Source: Frateuria_A sp035943815 (GTDB taxonomy: Bacteria; Pseudomonadota; Gammaproteobacteria; Xanthomonadales; Rhodanobacteraceae). From it: DNA of 64,000 bases. Where the stretch lies: NCBI RefSeq assembly GCF_035943815.1, contig NZ_DASZBU010000005.1, positions 248,001-312,000 of the forward strand, read 5' to 3'. This document shows positions 7,729-17,300 of the stretch, piece after piece. The position numbers were made by a program, and so were the translations under genes. Each line of letters starts with the position of its first letter. Position 1 is the first letter of the stretch. Below the pieces are notes generated by a model. It was not told the DNA's origin. It saw nothing but the letters and a program-made list of their open reading frames with translations, and searched no databases.

Positions 7729-9255
7729 ATGAACAAGGGTTGGGCTGTCGTACTTGCCTTGTTGCTGCTGTGCGGCTGTGCGGTGGGGCCGGATTTCAAG
7801 CGCCCCGCGGCGCCGTCGGTCGGCAGTTACACGGCCGAGCCGGTGACCACGACGGTCGCTGCCGCCGGCGGCGCGGGGGGGCAAGCGCAGCGCTTCGTCC
7901 GGGGCGCCGACATCCCGGCGCAGTGGTGGCGGCTGTTCCATTCCGCGCCGCTCGATGCGCTGGTCACGCAGGCGCTGGCTCACAACCCGGACCTGAAGGC
8001 GTCGCAGGCGGCGCTGGCGGCGGCACGGGAGACCGCACTGGCCGGCCGTGGCGCCTACTACCCGAGCATTTCGGCGGGCCTCTCCGCCAACCGCCAGCAG
8101 GATCCCTCCGGCGCACTCGCGCCGGTACCCAGCTCCAACGCCTCGCTGTACAACCTGATGAGCGCGCAGGTCAGCGTGTCCTACGTGCCCGACGTGTTCG
8201 GCCTGAACCGGCGTACCGTCGAGTCGCTCCAGGCGCAGGCGCAGGCCGTGCGCTACGAGATGATCGCCAGCGACATCGCGCTGAGCGCCAACGTGGCGGT
8301 GACGGCGATCCAGATCGCCTCGCTGCGCGAACAGGTGCAGGCCACGCAGGAGCTCGCCGGCGTCGATGCGCACATGCTCTCGATCATGAGCTACCAGCTG
8401 GCCAGGGGTTACGTCGGCCGGCTGCAGGTGGCCGCGCAGGAGACCCAGCTCGCACAGGTGAATGCCTCGCTGGCGCCGCTGCGCACGCAGCTTGCGCAGC
8501 AGCGCCATCGGCTGGCCGTGCTGGCAGGGCAATTCCCCAGCCAGGCGCCGGCCGATGATTTCACGCTCGCCAGCCTGCAACTGCCACAGGACCTGCCGCT
8601 CAGCCTCCCCTCGGCGCTGGTCGCGCAACGGCCCGACGTGCTGCAGGCGCAGGCCAATCTGCATGCGGCCAGTGCGCAGGTCGGCGTAGCCATCGCCAAC
8701 CGCCTGCCCAACATCACGCTGAGCGCGGACGCGGGCAGCACGGCCCTGGCGCTCAACCAGCTGTTCAAATCGGGCTCCGGCTTCTGGGGCGTGGGCGCCG
8801 CATTGACGGCGCCGGTGTTCCAGGGCGGTGCGCTGATGCACCAGGAGCGCGCCGCCAAGGCGGCCTATACGCAGGCGGCCGAGCAGTACCGCAGCACCGT
8901 GCTGACGGCCTTCGAGAACGTCGCCGACACGCTGGTCGCCTTGCAGCAGGATGCGCAGGCCCTCAAGGCCTCCACCACCGCAAACGACGCGGCCCAAGTC
9001 ACGCTCGATCTTTCGCAGCGCCAATGGAAGGACGGCTACGCCGGCTACCTCGCCGTGCTGAGCGCCGAACAGGCCGCGTTGCAGGCACGCATCAGCCTGG
9101 CGCAGGCGCAGGCCAGCCGCTATGCCGATTCGGTCGCGCTGTTCCAGGCGCTGGGCGGCGGCTGGTGGCACCGCAGCGACCTGGCCACCGGCGAAGACTC
9201 ACCTGTAACGACCACCCCGACGCCCAGCCAGGGCGCCGGCGAGCAGGAACACTGA
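7729..9255 (+). CDS. Outer-membrane efflux lipoprotein (NodT/CusC type)
   Basis: 508 residues. The signal peptide ends in a lipobox (LLLCGC), with the acylated Cys near residue 16, followed by AVGPDFKRPA, the hallmark of RND outer-membrane factors. Two OEP repeats (about 60-270 and 275-470) form the TolC-like barrel and periplasmic tunnel; PDVLQAQANLHAASAQVG is the conserved second-repeat signature. It is the first gene of a three-gene operon, and its stop overlaps the adaptor gene ATG by one base. The 164-base upstream gap holds an AT-rich TTGCAACATTATAT patch that may be its promoter. Confidence 0.92.
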   Translation: MNKGWAVVLALLLLCGCAVGPDFKRPAAPSVGSYTAEPVTTTVAAAGGAGGQAQRFVRGADIPAQWWRLFHSAPLDALVTQALAHNPDLKASQAALAAARETALAGRGAYYPSISAGLSANRQQDPSGALAPVPSSNASLYNLMSAQVSVSYVPDVFGLNRRTVESLQAQAQAVRYEMIASDIALSANVAVTAIQIASLREQVQATQELAGVDAHMLSIMSYQLARGYVGRLQVAAQETQLAQVNASLAPLRTQLAQQRHRLAVLAGQFPSQAPADDFTLASLQLPQDLPLSLPSALVAQRPDVLQAQANLHAASAQVGVAIANRLPNITLSADAGSTALALNQLFKSGSGFWGVGAALTAPVFQGGALMHQERAAKAAYTQAAEQYRSTVLTAFENVADTLVALQQDAQALKASTTANDAAQVTLDLSQRQWKDGYAGYLAVLSAEQAALQARISLAQAQASRYADSVALFQALGGGWWHRSDLATGEDSPVTTTPTPSQGAGEQEH

Positions 9256-10424
9256 TGAACACTGAGAGCGCACGCCGCGCGACGCATCCGGCCCGTCTAC
9301 TGCTCGTCGCCGCGGCACTGACGCTGGCCGGGCTGGCCGCCTGCTCGAGGCGGGCCGACGACCATGCGGCAACGCCCGATACCGGCGTCCCGCACAACGC
9401 GACGCTGACCGCCGCGCAGCGCCAGCACATCCGGCTCTACACGGTCGCGCCGGCGCGCTTCGAGGAATCGGTCCAGACCACGGGCGTGGTCGACTTCGAC
9501 AACGACCAGGCCACGAGCGTGCTGGCGCCGTTCTCCGGCCCGGTCGCGCGGCTGCTGGTGGAGGCCGGCCAGCACGTGGCCAAGGGCCAGCCGCTGGCGT
9601 TGGTGGACTCGCCCGACTTCGCCGCCGCGGTCGGCGCCTACAGCAAGGCGCTGGTCGCGGCCCGCAACGCGCGCCGGCTGGCCGATGCGGACCTCGACCT
9701 CAGCCAGCACGAAGGCCTGCCGCGGCGCGAACTGGAGCAGGCGCAGACCGACGCGGCCAGCGCCGAGGCGGACCGCGACGCCGCGCTGCAGTCGCTGCTC
9801 GCGCTCGACATCGACCCGCAGACGCTCAAGGCGATCCAGGCCGGCCACGCGCCGGCGCGCATCCAGGGCGTGATCCGCGCGCCGGTGGCCGGCACCGTCG
9901 CGCAGAAGCTGATCACGCCCGGCCAGTTGCTGCAGGCCGGAACCACCGCATGTTTCACGGTGGCCGATCTGTCGCGCATGTGGGTGATCGCGCAGGTGGC
10001 GCCCGCCGAGTTGGGCATGGTGCGCACGGGCGATCCGGCCCTGGTCGAGGCGGCCGGCATAGGCGTCTTGCGCGGCACGGTCGACAACCTGGGTGCGCTG
10101 GTTGACCCCGACACGCGCGCGGTGCCGGTGCGCGTAGTGGTGGACAACGCCTCGGGCGTGCTGAAGAAGCAGATGTACGTGCGGGTACGCATCCAGTCGC
10201 GCCAGCCGCAGAGCGGGCTGCTGCTTCCGGTGTCGGCGGTGCTGCACGACGACGAGAACCTGCCGTTCGTCTACGTGGCGCAGCGCGACGGCAGCTTCGC
10301 GCGTCGCCACGTCACCCTGGGCGAGCGCACCGGCGACCGCTACCCGATTGCGCAAGGGCTCACGACCGGCGACCAGGTGGTGGTCGACGGCGGCCTGTTC
10401 ATGCAATTCATGCAGAGCCAATGA
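9255..10424 (+). CDS. RND efflux periplasmic adaptor, lipoprotein (CusB/CzcB type)
   Basis: 389 residues. The N-terminal lipobox LAGLAAC places it in the inner-membrane-anchored periplasm. Domain order is beta-barrel, biotinyl-lipoyl half (APFSGPVARLLVEAGQHVAKGQ), alpha-helical hairpin (about 125-195), second lipoyl half (IRAPVAGTVAQKLITPGQLL), and C-terminal beta-barrel and membrane-proximal domain. It links the RND pump to the outer-membrane factor. The start overlaps the OMF stop, and its own stop overlaps the pump start by four bases. No His-rich metal-binding head is seen, so a heavy-metal substrate is not assured. Confidence 0.9.
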   Translation: MNTESARRATHPARLLLVAAALTLAGLAACSRRADDHAATPDTGVPHNATLTAAQRQHIRLYTVAPARFEESVQTTGVVDFDNDQATSVLAPFSGPVARLLVEAGQHVAKGQPLALVDSPDFAAAVGAYSKALVAARNARRLADADLDLSQHEGLPRRELEQAQTDAASAEADRDAALQSLLALDIDPQTLKAIQAGHAPARIQGVIRAPVAGTVAQKLITPGQLLQAGTTACFTVADLSRMWVIAQVAPAELGMVRTGDPALVEAAGIGVLRGTVDNLGALVDPDTRAVPVRVVVDNASGVLKKQMYVRVRIQSRQPQSGLLLPVSAVLHDDENLPFVYVAQRDGSFARRHVTLGERTGDRYPIAQGLTTGDQVVVDGGLFMQFMQSQ

Positions 10425-13400
10425 GCGCGCACCTGCCCCCGATGCCGCCGCGTTCGGCGTCGCTGATGAACCGGCTGGTCGGCGCCTCGCTGGGCCAGCG
10501 CCTGCTCGTGCTGTTGCTGATGCTGGCGTTGATCGGCGCGGGCGTGCGCGCCTGGCACCGCCTGCCGGTGGATGCCTATCCGGACCTCTCGCCGCCGGTC
10601 GTCGATATCGTCACCCAGTGGCCCGGGCACACCGCCGAAGAGGTGGAGCGGCTGATCACCGTGCCCGTCGAGCGCGGCATGACCGGGATACCCAAGACCG
10701 CCAACGCGCGCTCGGTCTCGCTGTACGGGCTCTCTAAGGTCACGCTTACGTTCGAGGGCGGCAGTGACCTCCTGCGTGACCGCCAAGAGGTGTTCAACCG
10801 GCTGGGCGAACTCGGCCTGCCCAGTGGCGTCACGCCGTCGGTCTCGCCGATGTCCTCGCCGTCGGGGCTGATCTACCGCTACGTGCTGCAAAGCTCCGAC
10901 CGCTCGCCGACCGAGCTCAAGACATTCGAGGACTGGGTCGTCGAGCCGCAGTACCGCGCCGTGCCCGGCGTGGCGGACGACTCCGGCTTCGGCGGCGGCA
11001 CCATGCAGTACCAGGTACTGCTCGACCCGGTGAAGCTGGCCGGCGCAGGCCTCAGCGCGACGCAGGTGCAGGCGGCGCTCGCCGCCAACAACGCCAACGC
11101 CGGTGGCGGCTTCTACTCGCAGGGCGGCCAGTTCTACTACGTGCGCGGCGTCGGCCGCCTGGTCTCGCTCGAGGACATCGGCAACGTGGTGCTGGCCGTG
11201 CACGACGGCAAGCCGGTGCTGGTCAAGGACGTCGGCCGCGTGGCCACCGGCATTGCGCCGCGGCTGGGCGAGTTCGGTTACGAGAAGCAGGACGACGCGG
11301 TCGAGGGCGTGATATCGCTGCGCACCGGCGAGAAGACCCAGGAGGTGCTGAAGCGCGTCGAAGCCAAGACGCGCGAGCTCAACGAGCACGTCCTGCCCGG
11401 CGACATCAAGATCCATCCGTTCTACGACCGCAGCGACCTGGTCGCGCTGACCACCGACGTGGTGCGGCAGAACCTGCTGCGCGGCATGCTGCTGGTGGTC
11501 GTGGTGCTGATCTTCTTCCTGTACGACCTGCGGGCCGGCCTGATCGTCGCCGCTACCATCCCGCTGGCGCTGCTGTTCGCCTTCACCTGCCTGGACCTGC
11601 AGGGTGCCTCGGCCAACCTGCTGTCGATCGGCGCGATCGACTTCGGCATCCTGGTCGACGCGGCGGTGGTGATGGTGGAGAACATCTACCGGCAGATCGC
11701 CGATCGGCAAGGCGACGCGGACGGCGGCAGGCTCGACGTGCTCGAGATCATCCGTGACGCGGCGGCGGAAGTGGACCGGCCGCTGTTCTACGCGGTAGCG
11801 GTGATCGTGGTCAGCTTCCTGCCGATCTACGTGCTGTCCGGGCCCTCCGGCACGCTGTTCAAACCGATGGCCGACACCATGGTGTTCGCGCTGGTCGGCT
11901 CGCTCGTCGTAACGCTGACGCTGCTGCCGGTACTGTGCTCGTGGTTCATGCGCAAGGGCGTGCGCGAGCGCCACAACGCGGTCTTCGAGTTGATCAAGTC
12001 CGCCTACGCCAGGGGCCTGGATTTCTGCCTGGCCCACGCGCGCGGCACCATCGTGGCCTCGGCCCTGCTGCTGGCCGCCTCGCTGCTGCTGATCCCGGGC
12101 ATCGGCGCGGAGTTCATGCCGCACCTGGACGAGGGCGCGCTGTGGATGCGCGCGACGATGCCCTACACCATCTCGTTCGACGAGTCGGCGAAGATCACGC
12201 CGCAGATCCGCGACATCCTGCGCTCGTTCCCCGAGGTCACCACGGTGGCCTCGGAACTCGGCCGGCCCGACGACGGCACCGACGCCACCGGCTTCTTCAA
12301 CGTCGAGTTCTACGTGGCGCTCAAGCCTTACGCGCAGTGGCACGGCGACTACCGCACCAAGCCCGAACTGATCGCCGCGATCAACAAGAAGCTGCAGGCC
12401 TTCCCCGGCATCATCTTCAACTACACGCAGCCGGCGGAGGACGCGGTAGACGAGGCCGAGACGGGTCTCAAGAGCGCGCTGGCGGTCAAGGTGTTCGGCC
12501 CCGACCTGGACACGCTCGAGAAGAAGGGCAAGGCGATCAAGCACGTGCTCGAACACGTGCGTGGCATCCACGACGTGACGCTGGTACAGGAACTGGGTCA
12601 GCCTAGCCTGAGCATCGTGATCGACCGCGCGGCGATCGCCCGCCTCGGACTCAACGTGGACGACATCAACGGGCTGATCACCACGGCGATCGGCGGCGAC
12701 GTCGCCACGCAGGTGATCCAGGGCGAGAAGCAGTTCGACCTGGTGGTGCGCCTGGACAAGCCCTATCGTGCCGACCCGCGGGCCATCGGCAACATTCTGG
12801 TCGCCACGCCCGGCGGCCAACAGGTGCCGCTCAGGACGCTGGCGCATATCCACGTGACCAACGGCGCCTCCTTCATCTATCGCGAGAACGCCTCGCGCTA
12901 TATCGGCGTGCAGTTCTCGGTGGAAGGGCGCGACCTGGCCGGCGCGGTGGAGGACGCGATGGCGCAGGTGAAGAGGCAGGTCGCTCTGCCGCAGGGCTAC
13001 AGCACCGACTGGGGCGGCGAGTATTCCGAATACACCGCCTCGCGCGCGCAATTGAACGTGATCGTGCCGCTGACCCTGGCGCTGATCTTCCTGCTGCTGT
13101 TCACCCTCTACAGCAACTTCAAGTTCCCGTTCATCACCGTGGCCGGCGTGCTGCTGTCCGCGCCGGTCGGCGGGCTGGTGGCGTTGTGGCTCACCGGCAC
13201 GCCGTTCTCGGTGTCCTCGGGGATCGGCTTCCTGGCGCTGTTCGGCGTCTCGGTGCAGACCGCGGTGGTGTACATCTCCTACGTCAACGAACTGCGCCGC
13301 GGCGGCATGCCGCTGGACGAGGCGATTCGCGAGGGCGCGATCCTGCGCCTGCGCCCGATCATGATGACCGCGCTGGTCGCCGCGCTGGGCCTGCTGCCGG

Positions 13401-13552
13401 CGGCGCTGGCCACCGGCGTGGGCACCGATACGCAGCGGCCGTTCGCGCTGGTGATCGTCAGCGGCCTGTTCACGCGACTGCTGATCAGCGTGTTTTTGAT
13501 GCCGGCGCTGTATGCGGTGGTCGCGCGGCCACAGGATCGGTTGGAGGTGTAG
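10421..13552 (+). CDS. RND efflux transporter, CusA/CzcA (heavy-metal efflux) family
   Basis: 1043 residues, the usual size for RND pumps. TM1 is near residues 25-43 and there are two large periplasmic loops. The proton-relay region of the HME subfamily is visible as SIGAIDFGILVDAAVVMVEN (about 400-419), and the second half opens with IPGIGAEFMPHLDEGALWMRATMP. It uses proton-motive force to drive export through the adaptor and outer-membrane channel encoded upstream. HME members usually move Cu/Ag or Co/Zn/Cd; the methionine-triad substrate residues cannot be aligned reliably by eye, so the ion is left open. No metal sensor gene is adjacent. Confidence 0.9.
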   Translation: MSAHLPPMPPRSASLMNRLVGASLGQRLLVLLLMLALIGAGVRAWHRLPVDAYPDLSPPVVDIVTQWPGHTAEEVERLITVPVERGMTGIPKTANARSVSLYGLSKVTLTFEGGSDLLRDRQEVFNRLGELGLPSGVTPSVSPMSSPSGLIYRYVLQSSDRSPTELKTFEDWVVEPQYRAVPGVADDSGFGGGTMQYQVLLDPVKLAGAGLSATQVQAALAANNANAGGGFYSQGGQFYYVRGVGRLVSLEDIGNVVLAVHDGKPVLVKDVGRVATGIAPRLGEFGYEKQDDAVEGVISLRTGEKTQEVLKRVEAKTRELNEHVLPGDIKIHPFYDRSDLVALTTDVVRQNLLRGMLLVVVVLIFFLYDLRAGLIVAATIPLALLFAFTCLDLQGASANLLSIGAIDFGILVDAAVVMVENIYRQIADRQGDADGGRLDVLEIIRDAAAEVDRPLFYAVAVIVVSFLPIYVLSGPSGTLFKPMADTMVFALVGSLVVTLTLLPVLCSWFMRKGVRERHNAVFELIKSAYARGLDFCLAHARGTIVASALLLAASLLLIPGIGAEFMPHLDEGALWMRATMPYTISFDESAKITPQIRDILRSFPEVTTVASELGRPDDGTDATGFFNVEFYVALKPYAQWHGDYRTKPELIAAINKKLQAFPGIIFNYTQPAEDAVDEAETGLKSALAVKVFGPDLDTLEKKGKAIKHVLEHVRGIHDVTLVQELGQPSLSIVIDRAAIARLGLNVDDINGLITTAIGGDVATQVIQGEKQFDLVVRLDKPYRADPRAIGNILVATPGGQQVPLRTLAHIHVTNGASFIYRENASRYIGVQFSVEGRDLAGAVEDAMAQVKRQVALPQGYSTDWGGEYSEYTASRAQLNVIVPLTLALIFLLLFTLYSNFKFPFITVAGVLLSAPVGGLVALWLTGTPFSVSSGIGFLALFGVSVQTAVVYISYVNELRRGGMPLDEAIREGAILRLRPIMMTALVAALGLLPAALATGVGTDTQRPFALVIVSGLFTRLLISVFLMPALYAVVARPQDRLEV

Positions 13553-13559
13553 GCCTCGC

Positions 13560-13565
13560 TACACT
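13560..13565 (+). promoter_or_regulatory. Predicted -10 for the chorismate lyase-like gene
   Basis: GCTACACTT contains a TACACT -10 at 13560-13565, 29 bases before the ATG at 13595. The same hexamer stands before trpG, and GCTAYMAT-type boxes precede several other genes here. The -35 region falls inside the end of the RND gene and is not clear. Confidence 0.35.
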
Positions 13566-13594
13566 TCCGGTCCGCCCACTCCACGGAAGACCCC

Positions 13595-14302
13595 ATGCGG
13601 CACGATCGCGCGCCAAGGCCAAGCGCCACCCGGGCGCCGAACATGCAGCGCCTTCTTGCATCGGTGCTCGGCTTGCTGGCGCCGCTTACCGCCGCCGCCG
13701 GCAGCTGGCCGGACACGCCGCTGGCCCGCACCGAGGCGCTGGCGCTGCTGCAGACGCTCAACGCCGACCTGCTGAGCCACGACAGCGCCACGCTCACGCT
13801 GGAGCGCTGGTGTGGATCGCACCGGCTGGCGACGACGCCCGTGGTGGTCGCCCGGCGCGACCGCGAGGCGAGCAAGCCGCTGCCCGAGGACCTGCGCCGC
13901 GCACTCGGCATCGACGCCGGCACGCCGGTGCGCTACCGCCGCGTGCAGCTCGCCTGCGGCGACCATGTGCTTTCCGAAGCCGACAACTGGTACCTGCCCG
14001 GGCGCCTCACGGCGGCGATGAACCAGGCGCTGGACCGCGGCGACACACCCTTCGGCAAGGTGGTCGCGCCGCTGCACTTCCGCCGCCACACGCTCTCCGC
14101 GCGACTGCTGTGGTCTCCGTTGCCGGAAGGTTGGGAAATGCACCGACTGCCGGTCGCCGGCAGGCAGCCGCTCGTCCTGCCGCACCGGCTCCTGCAACAC
14201 CGCGCCCTGTTGGAGGACGCCCAAGGTCGTCCTTTCAGTGCGTTGGTGGAGACCTATACCGAGCAGGTGCTGGCGTTCCCGCCACCCGCCGCCCGTCCGT
14301 AA
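13595..14302 (+). CDS. Chorismate lyase-like (UbiC/UTRA fold) protein, secreted or membrane-tethered
   Basis: 235 residues. GGAAGACCCC directly upstream supports the ATG at 13595; a second ATG at 13643 gives a tighter signal sequence (MQRLLASVLGLL) but has no ribosome-binding site. A hydrophobic stretch near residues 18-36 ends in AAA. The C-terminal pattern LLQHRALLEDAQGRPFSAL is typical of the chorismate lyase-like fold. An export signal is unusual for UbiC, which acts in the cytosol in ubiquinone synthesis, so a true lyase role is doubtful. Two cysteines (WCGSH, ACGDH) could form a disulfide. Exact function unknown. Confidence 0.65.
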   Translation: MRHDRAPRPSATRAPNMQRLLASVLGLLAPLTAAAGSWPDTPLARTEALALLQTLNADLLSHDSATLTLERWCGSHRLATTPVVVARRDREASKPLPEDLRRALGIDAGTPVRYRRVQLACGDHVLSEADNWYLPGRLTAAMNQALDRGDTPFGKVVAPLHFRRHTLSARLLWSPLPEGWEMHRLPVAGRQPLVLPHRLLQHRALLEDAQGRPFSALVETYTEQVLAFPPPAARP

Positions 14303-14335
14303 GCCAGCGTCGCGGGTTCTGCGACCGCCCACGGC

Positions 14336-14341
14336 TATCAT
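14336..14341 (+). promoter_or_regulatory. -10 box placed for a leaderless recC transcript
   Basis: TATCAT at 14336-14341 ends seven bases before the ATG at 14349, where transcription would normally start. It overlaps the other possible start, ATG 14340. The arrangement suggests that recBCD mRNA begins at or next to its start codon. Confidence 0.4.
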
Positions 14342-14348
14342 GCCCGGC

Positions 14349-17300
14349 ATGGCTGCCTTCCCCTCCGACGACCTGACCCGCGGGCTGTCCGTGATCCGCG
14401 CCAGCCGTCTGGAGGCGCTGCTGGACCCGCTGGTGGCGCTGCTCGACGCGGCGCCGCCGGCCAACGTGCTGGCGCCGCAGACGGTGATCGCGGCGCATCC
14501 GGGCATGCGCCACTGGCTGGCCGGGGCGCTGGCGCGCAAGCGCGGCCGCGGCGGCATCGTCGCCAACCTGCGCATCACCCTGCCCAGCAGCTGGCTGGAC
14601 GAACTGGCGCTCGCCGTGCTCGGCAGTTCCGCGGTGGCGCTGGCACCGTACCGGCGCGACGCTTTGCGCTGGCGCGTCCACGAACTGCTGCCCGACATCG
14701 ACGATCCGCAGGTGCGCGCCTACCTGGCCAGCGGCGACGCCGCGCGGCGCCGCTACCAGTTGGCCGACCGGCTGGCGCGGCTGTACACCCAGTACCTGAC
14801 CTATCGGCCGGACTGGCTGCAGGCGTGGGAGCGCGGCCGCGACGAGGTGCCCGAGCCCTCCTTCATGGCGCCGCTGTGGCGCCAGTTGCACGCGGAAATC
14901 CGCACGCCGCACCGCGGCGAGCGCGTCGAGGCGCTGGTGCGCGAACTGGCGCGCCATCCGCAGAAGCAGCCCACGCTCGAACCGCTGCACCTGTTCGGCG
15001 TGAGCCACCTGGCGCCCGCCGAGCTGGCCCTGCTGCGCGCGGTGGCGCGCGTGCGCCCGGTCGTGCTGTACGTGCCCGACCCCTGCCGCGAATACTGGGC
15101 CGGCCTGCGCGGCGAGCGCGCGCAGCTGCGCGCGCTGGCCCGGCGTACCGATTTCACCGAAGAGTCCGAGCAGTTCTTCCAGCAGCTCGGTCATCCGTTG
15201 CTCGCCAGCTGGGGCCGCATGGGCCAGCACTTCATGCTGAACCTGCAGGAGGGCGACGACGCCGTCCGCATGGACGTGCGCCACTGGCAGGACGAACGGT
15301 CCGACCCAGGCGGCGGCCTGCTGCAGCGCCTGCAGGAAAGCCTGCGCCAGCTCGACCCCGCGCGTGCCACGCCGCTTGCCGGCGGCTTTGACGCGGCCAT
15401 GGCCGACCGCTCCCTGCGCGTGCACCTGTGCCACACGCGGCTGCGCGAGCTGGAGGTGCTGCGCGAGGTGCTGCTGCACGAACTGGCCGAACGGCCGGAG
15501 CTGAAACCCTCCGATATCGTGGTGATGGCGCCGGACATCCAGGCCTACTTGCCGCTGCTGCCGGCCGTGTTCGGCGAGCCGGGCCGCACGCACGGCCCGT
15601 TGCCCTACCACCTGGCCGACGTGGCGGTGGCGCGCACGCATCCGCTGCTGGAGGCCTTCAGCCGCCTGCTCGACCTGCCCGACGCCCGCCTGGGCGCGCC
15701 CGAATTGATCGACCTGCTGGAGGTGCCGGAGATCGCCCGTGCACTGGCATTGGCCGAGGACGAGCGCGAAACGCTGTCGCGCTGGCTGCGCCAGAGCCGC
15801 GTCGCCTGGGCGCTGGATGGCGAGCACCGCGCGCGCTTCGGCGTGCCGGCGATCGAGGAGACCACTTTCGCCTGGGGCGTGGACCGGCTGCTGGCCGGGT
15901 ATGCGATGGGCGACGATGCGGCGGGGCAGGGCGAGGCCTGGGCGCTGCCCGATGGCGAGCTGTGGCCGGTCGAAGGCGTGCATGGCCCGCAGGCGCAGGT
16001 GCTCGGCGCGCTCGACCGCCTGCTGCTGGAGCTGGCTGCCCTGCAGCGCGATGCGCTGCAACCGCGCACCGCCTCGGTCTGGGCCGCGCGACTGGAGCAA
16101 TTGCTCGATACGCTGTTTCGCATCGACCCGCGCGATGGCCCGGCGGTCGAGGCGCAATCGCTACTGCGCCGTTTCATCCAGGCCACCGCTGCGGAAGCCG
16201 CCGATTGCGGGCTCGATCCCACGCTCGATTTCGCCGTGGTGCGCGACGTGCTGCGCGAGCGCCTGGCCGCGGCGCCGGAGCGCCAGCGCTTCCTGCTCGG
16301 CGGCGTCACCTTCTGCGGCATGGTTCCGCAGCGCGCGATCCCGTTCGAAGTAGTCGCCGTGCTTGGCCTCAACGACGGCGAGTTCCCACGCAACGCCAGC
16401 GAGGCCGGCCTGGACCTGATGGCGCGCCACCGTCGCCTGGGCGACCGCGACGTGCGCAGCGACGACCGCTACCTGTTCCTGGAAACGGTGATGGCCGCGC
16501 GCGAGGTACTGCACCTGTCCTATCTCGCCGAGGGTGTGCGCGACGGCAAGCCACGCAACCCGGCCGCGCCACTGGCCGAGCTTATGCAGTTTCTCGACGA
16601 GCAGGCCGGCCTGCGCACGGTGGCGGCGGACGCCGACGAGCAGCCGCTGCCGCCGGGCGCGGTGCGCCGGTTCCAGCGGCCGTGGCGCGTGCGCCATCCG
16701 CTGCAGCCGTTCGATGCGCGCTACTTCGACGGCAGCGATCCGCGGCTGTGCTGCTACGACCCGGGGCTGGCCGCGATGCGCGCGGGCACCGACGTTCCGC
16801 GGCCCTTCCTCGACGGCGCGCCGCCGCAGGAAGCCGCCGCCGATCTGGCGCCGATCCCGCTGCGCGAAGTGCAGGCGTGGTTCCGCGATCCCTCACGGCA
16901 GGTGCTGGCCGGCCAGCTGCACGTGCGCCTGGATGCGCTGGAGGAGGATCGCCTGCAAGGACGTGAGGCTCTGAGCGACAACATTCCTGCGCTGGAGCGG
17001 GTGTCGCAGCAGCTTTTCTTCGAGGCGCAGAAAAACAACTTCGAACTGCCCGAGCAGGCGCCCGCGTGGTTGCGACTGAGCGGTGTGCTGCCGCCGGGGC
17101 GCCTCGGGATCGACGCATGGACGAAGGAACGCGCCAAGGTGCAGACCCTGCTCGCGCGTGCCGCCGACCACCCGCTGTTCGCCGGCGCGCTGCCGCAACG
17201 CACGCCGATGCCGGTGCTGGAGACCGTGGCAGGACTGCCGATCGAAGGCACGCTCGAACGCGTGTGGAGCACCGGCGAGGCGCGCTGGCAGTTCGAGGTC

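Noticed and set aside
9255..13552. Naming the RND operon cusCBA or czcCBA
   Set aside because: The pump belongs to the heavy-metal branch by motif, but metal-site methionines or acidic residues could not be placed with confidence and there is no metal sensor gene next to it.
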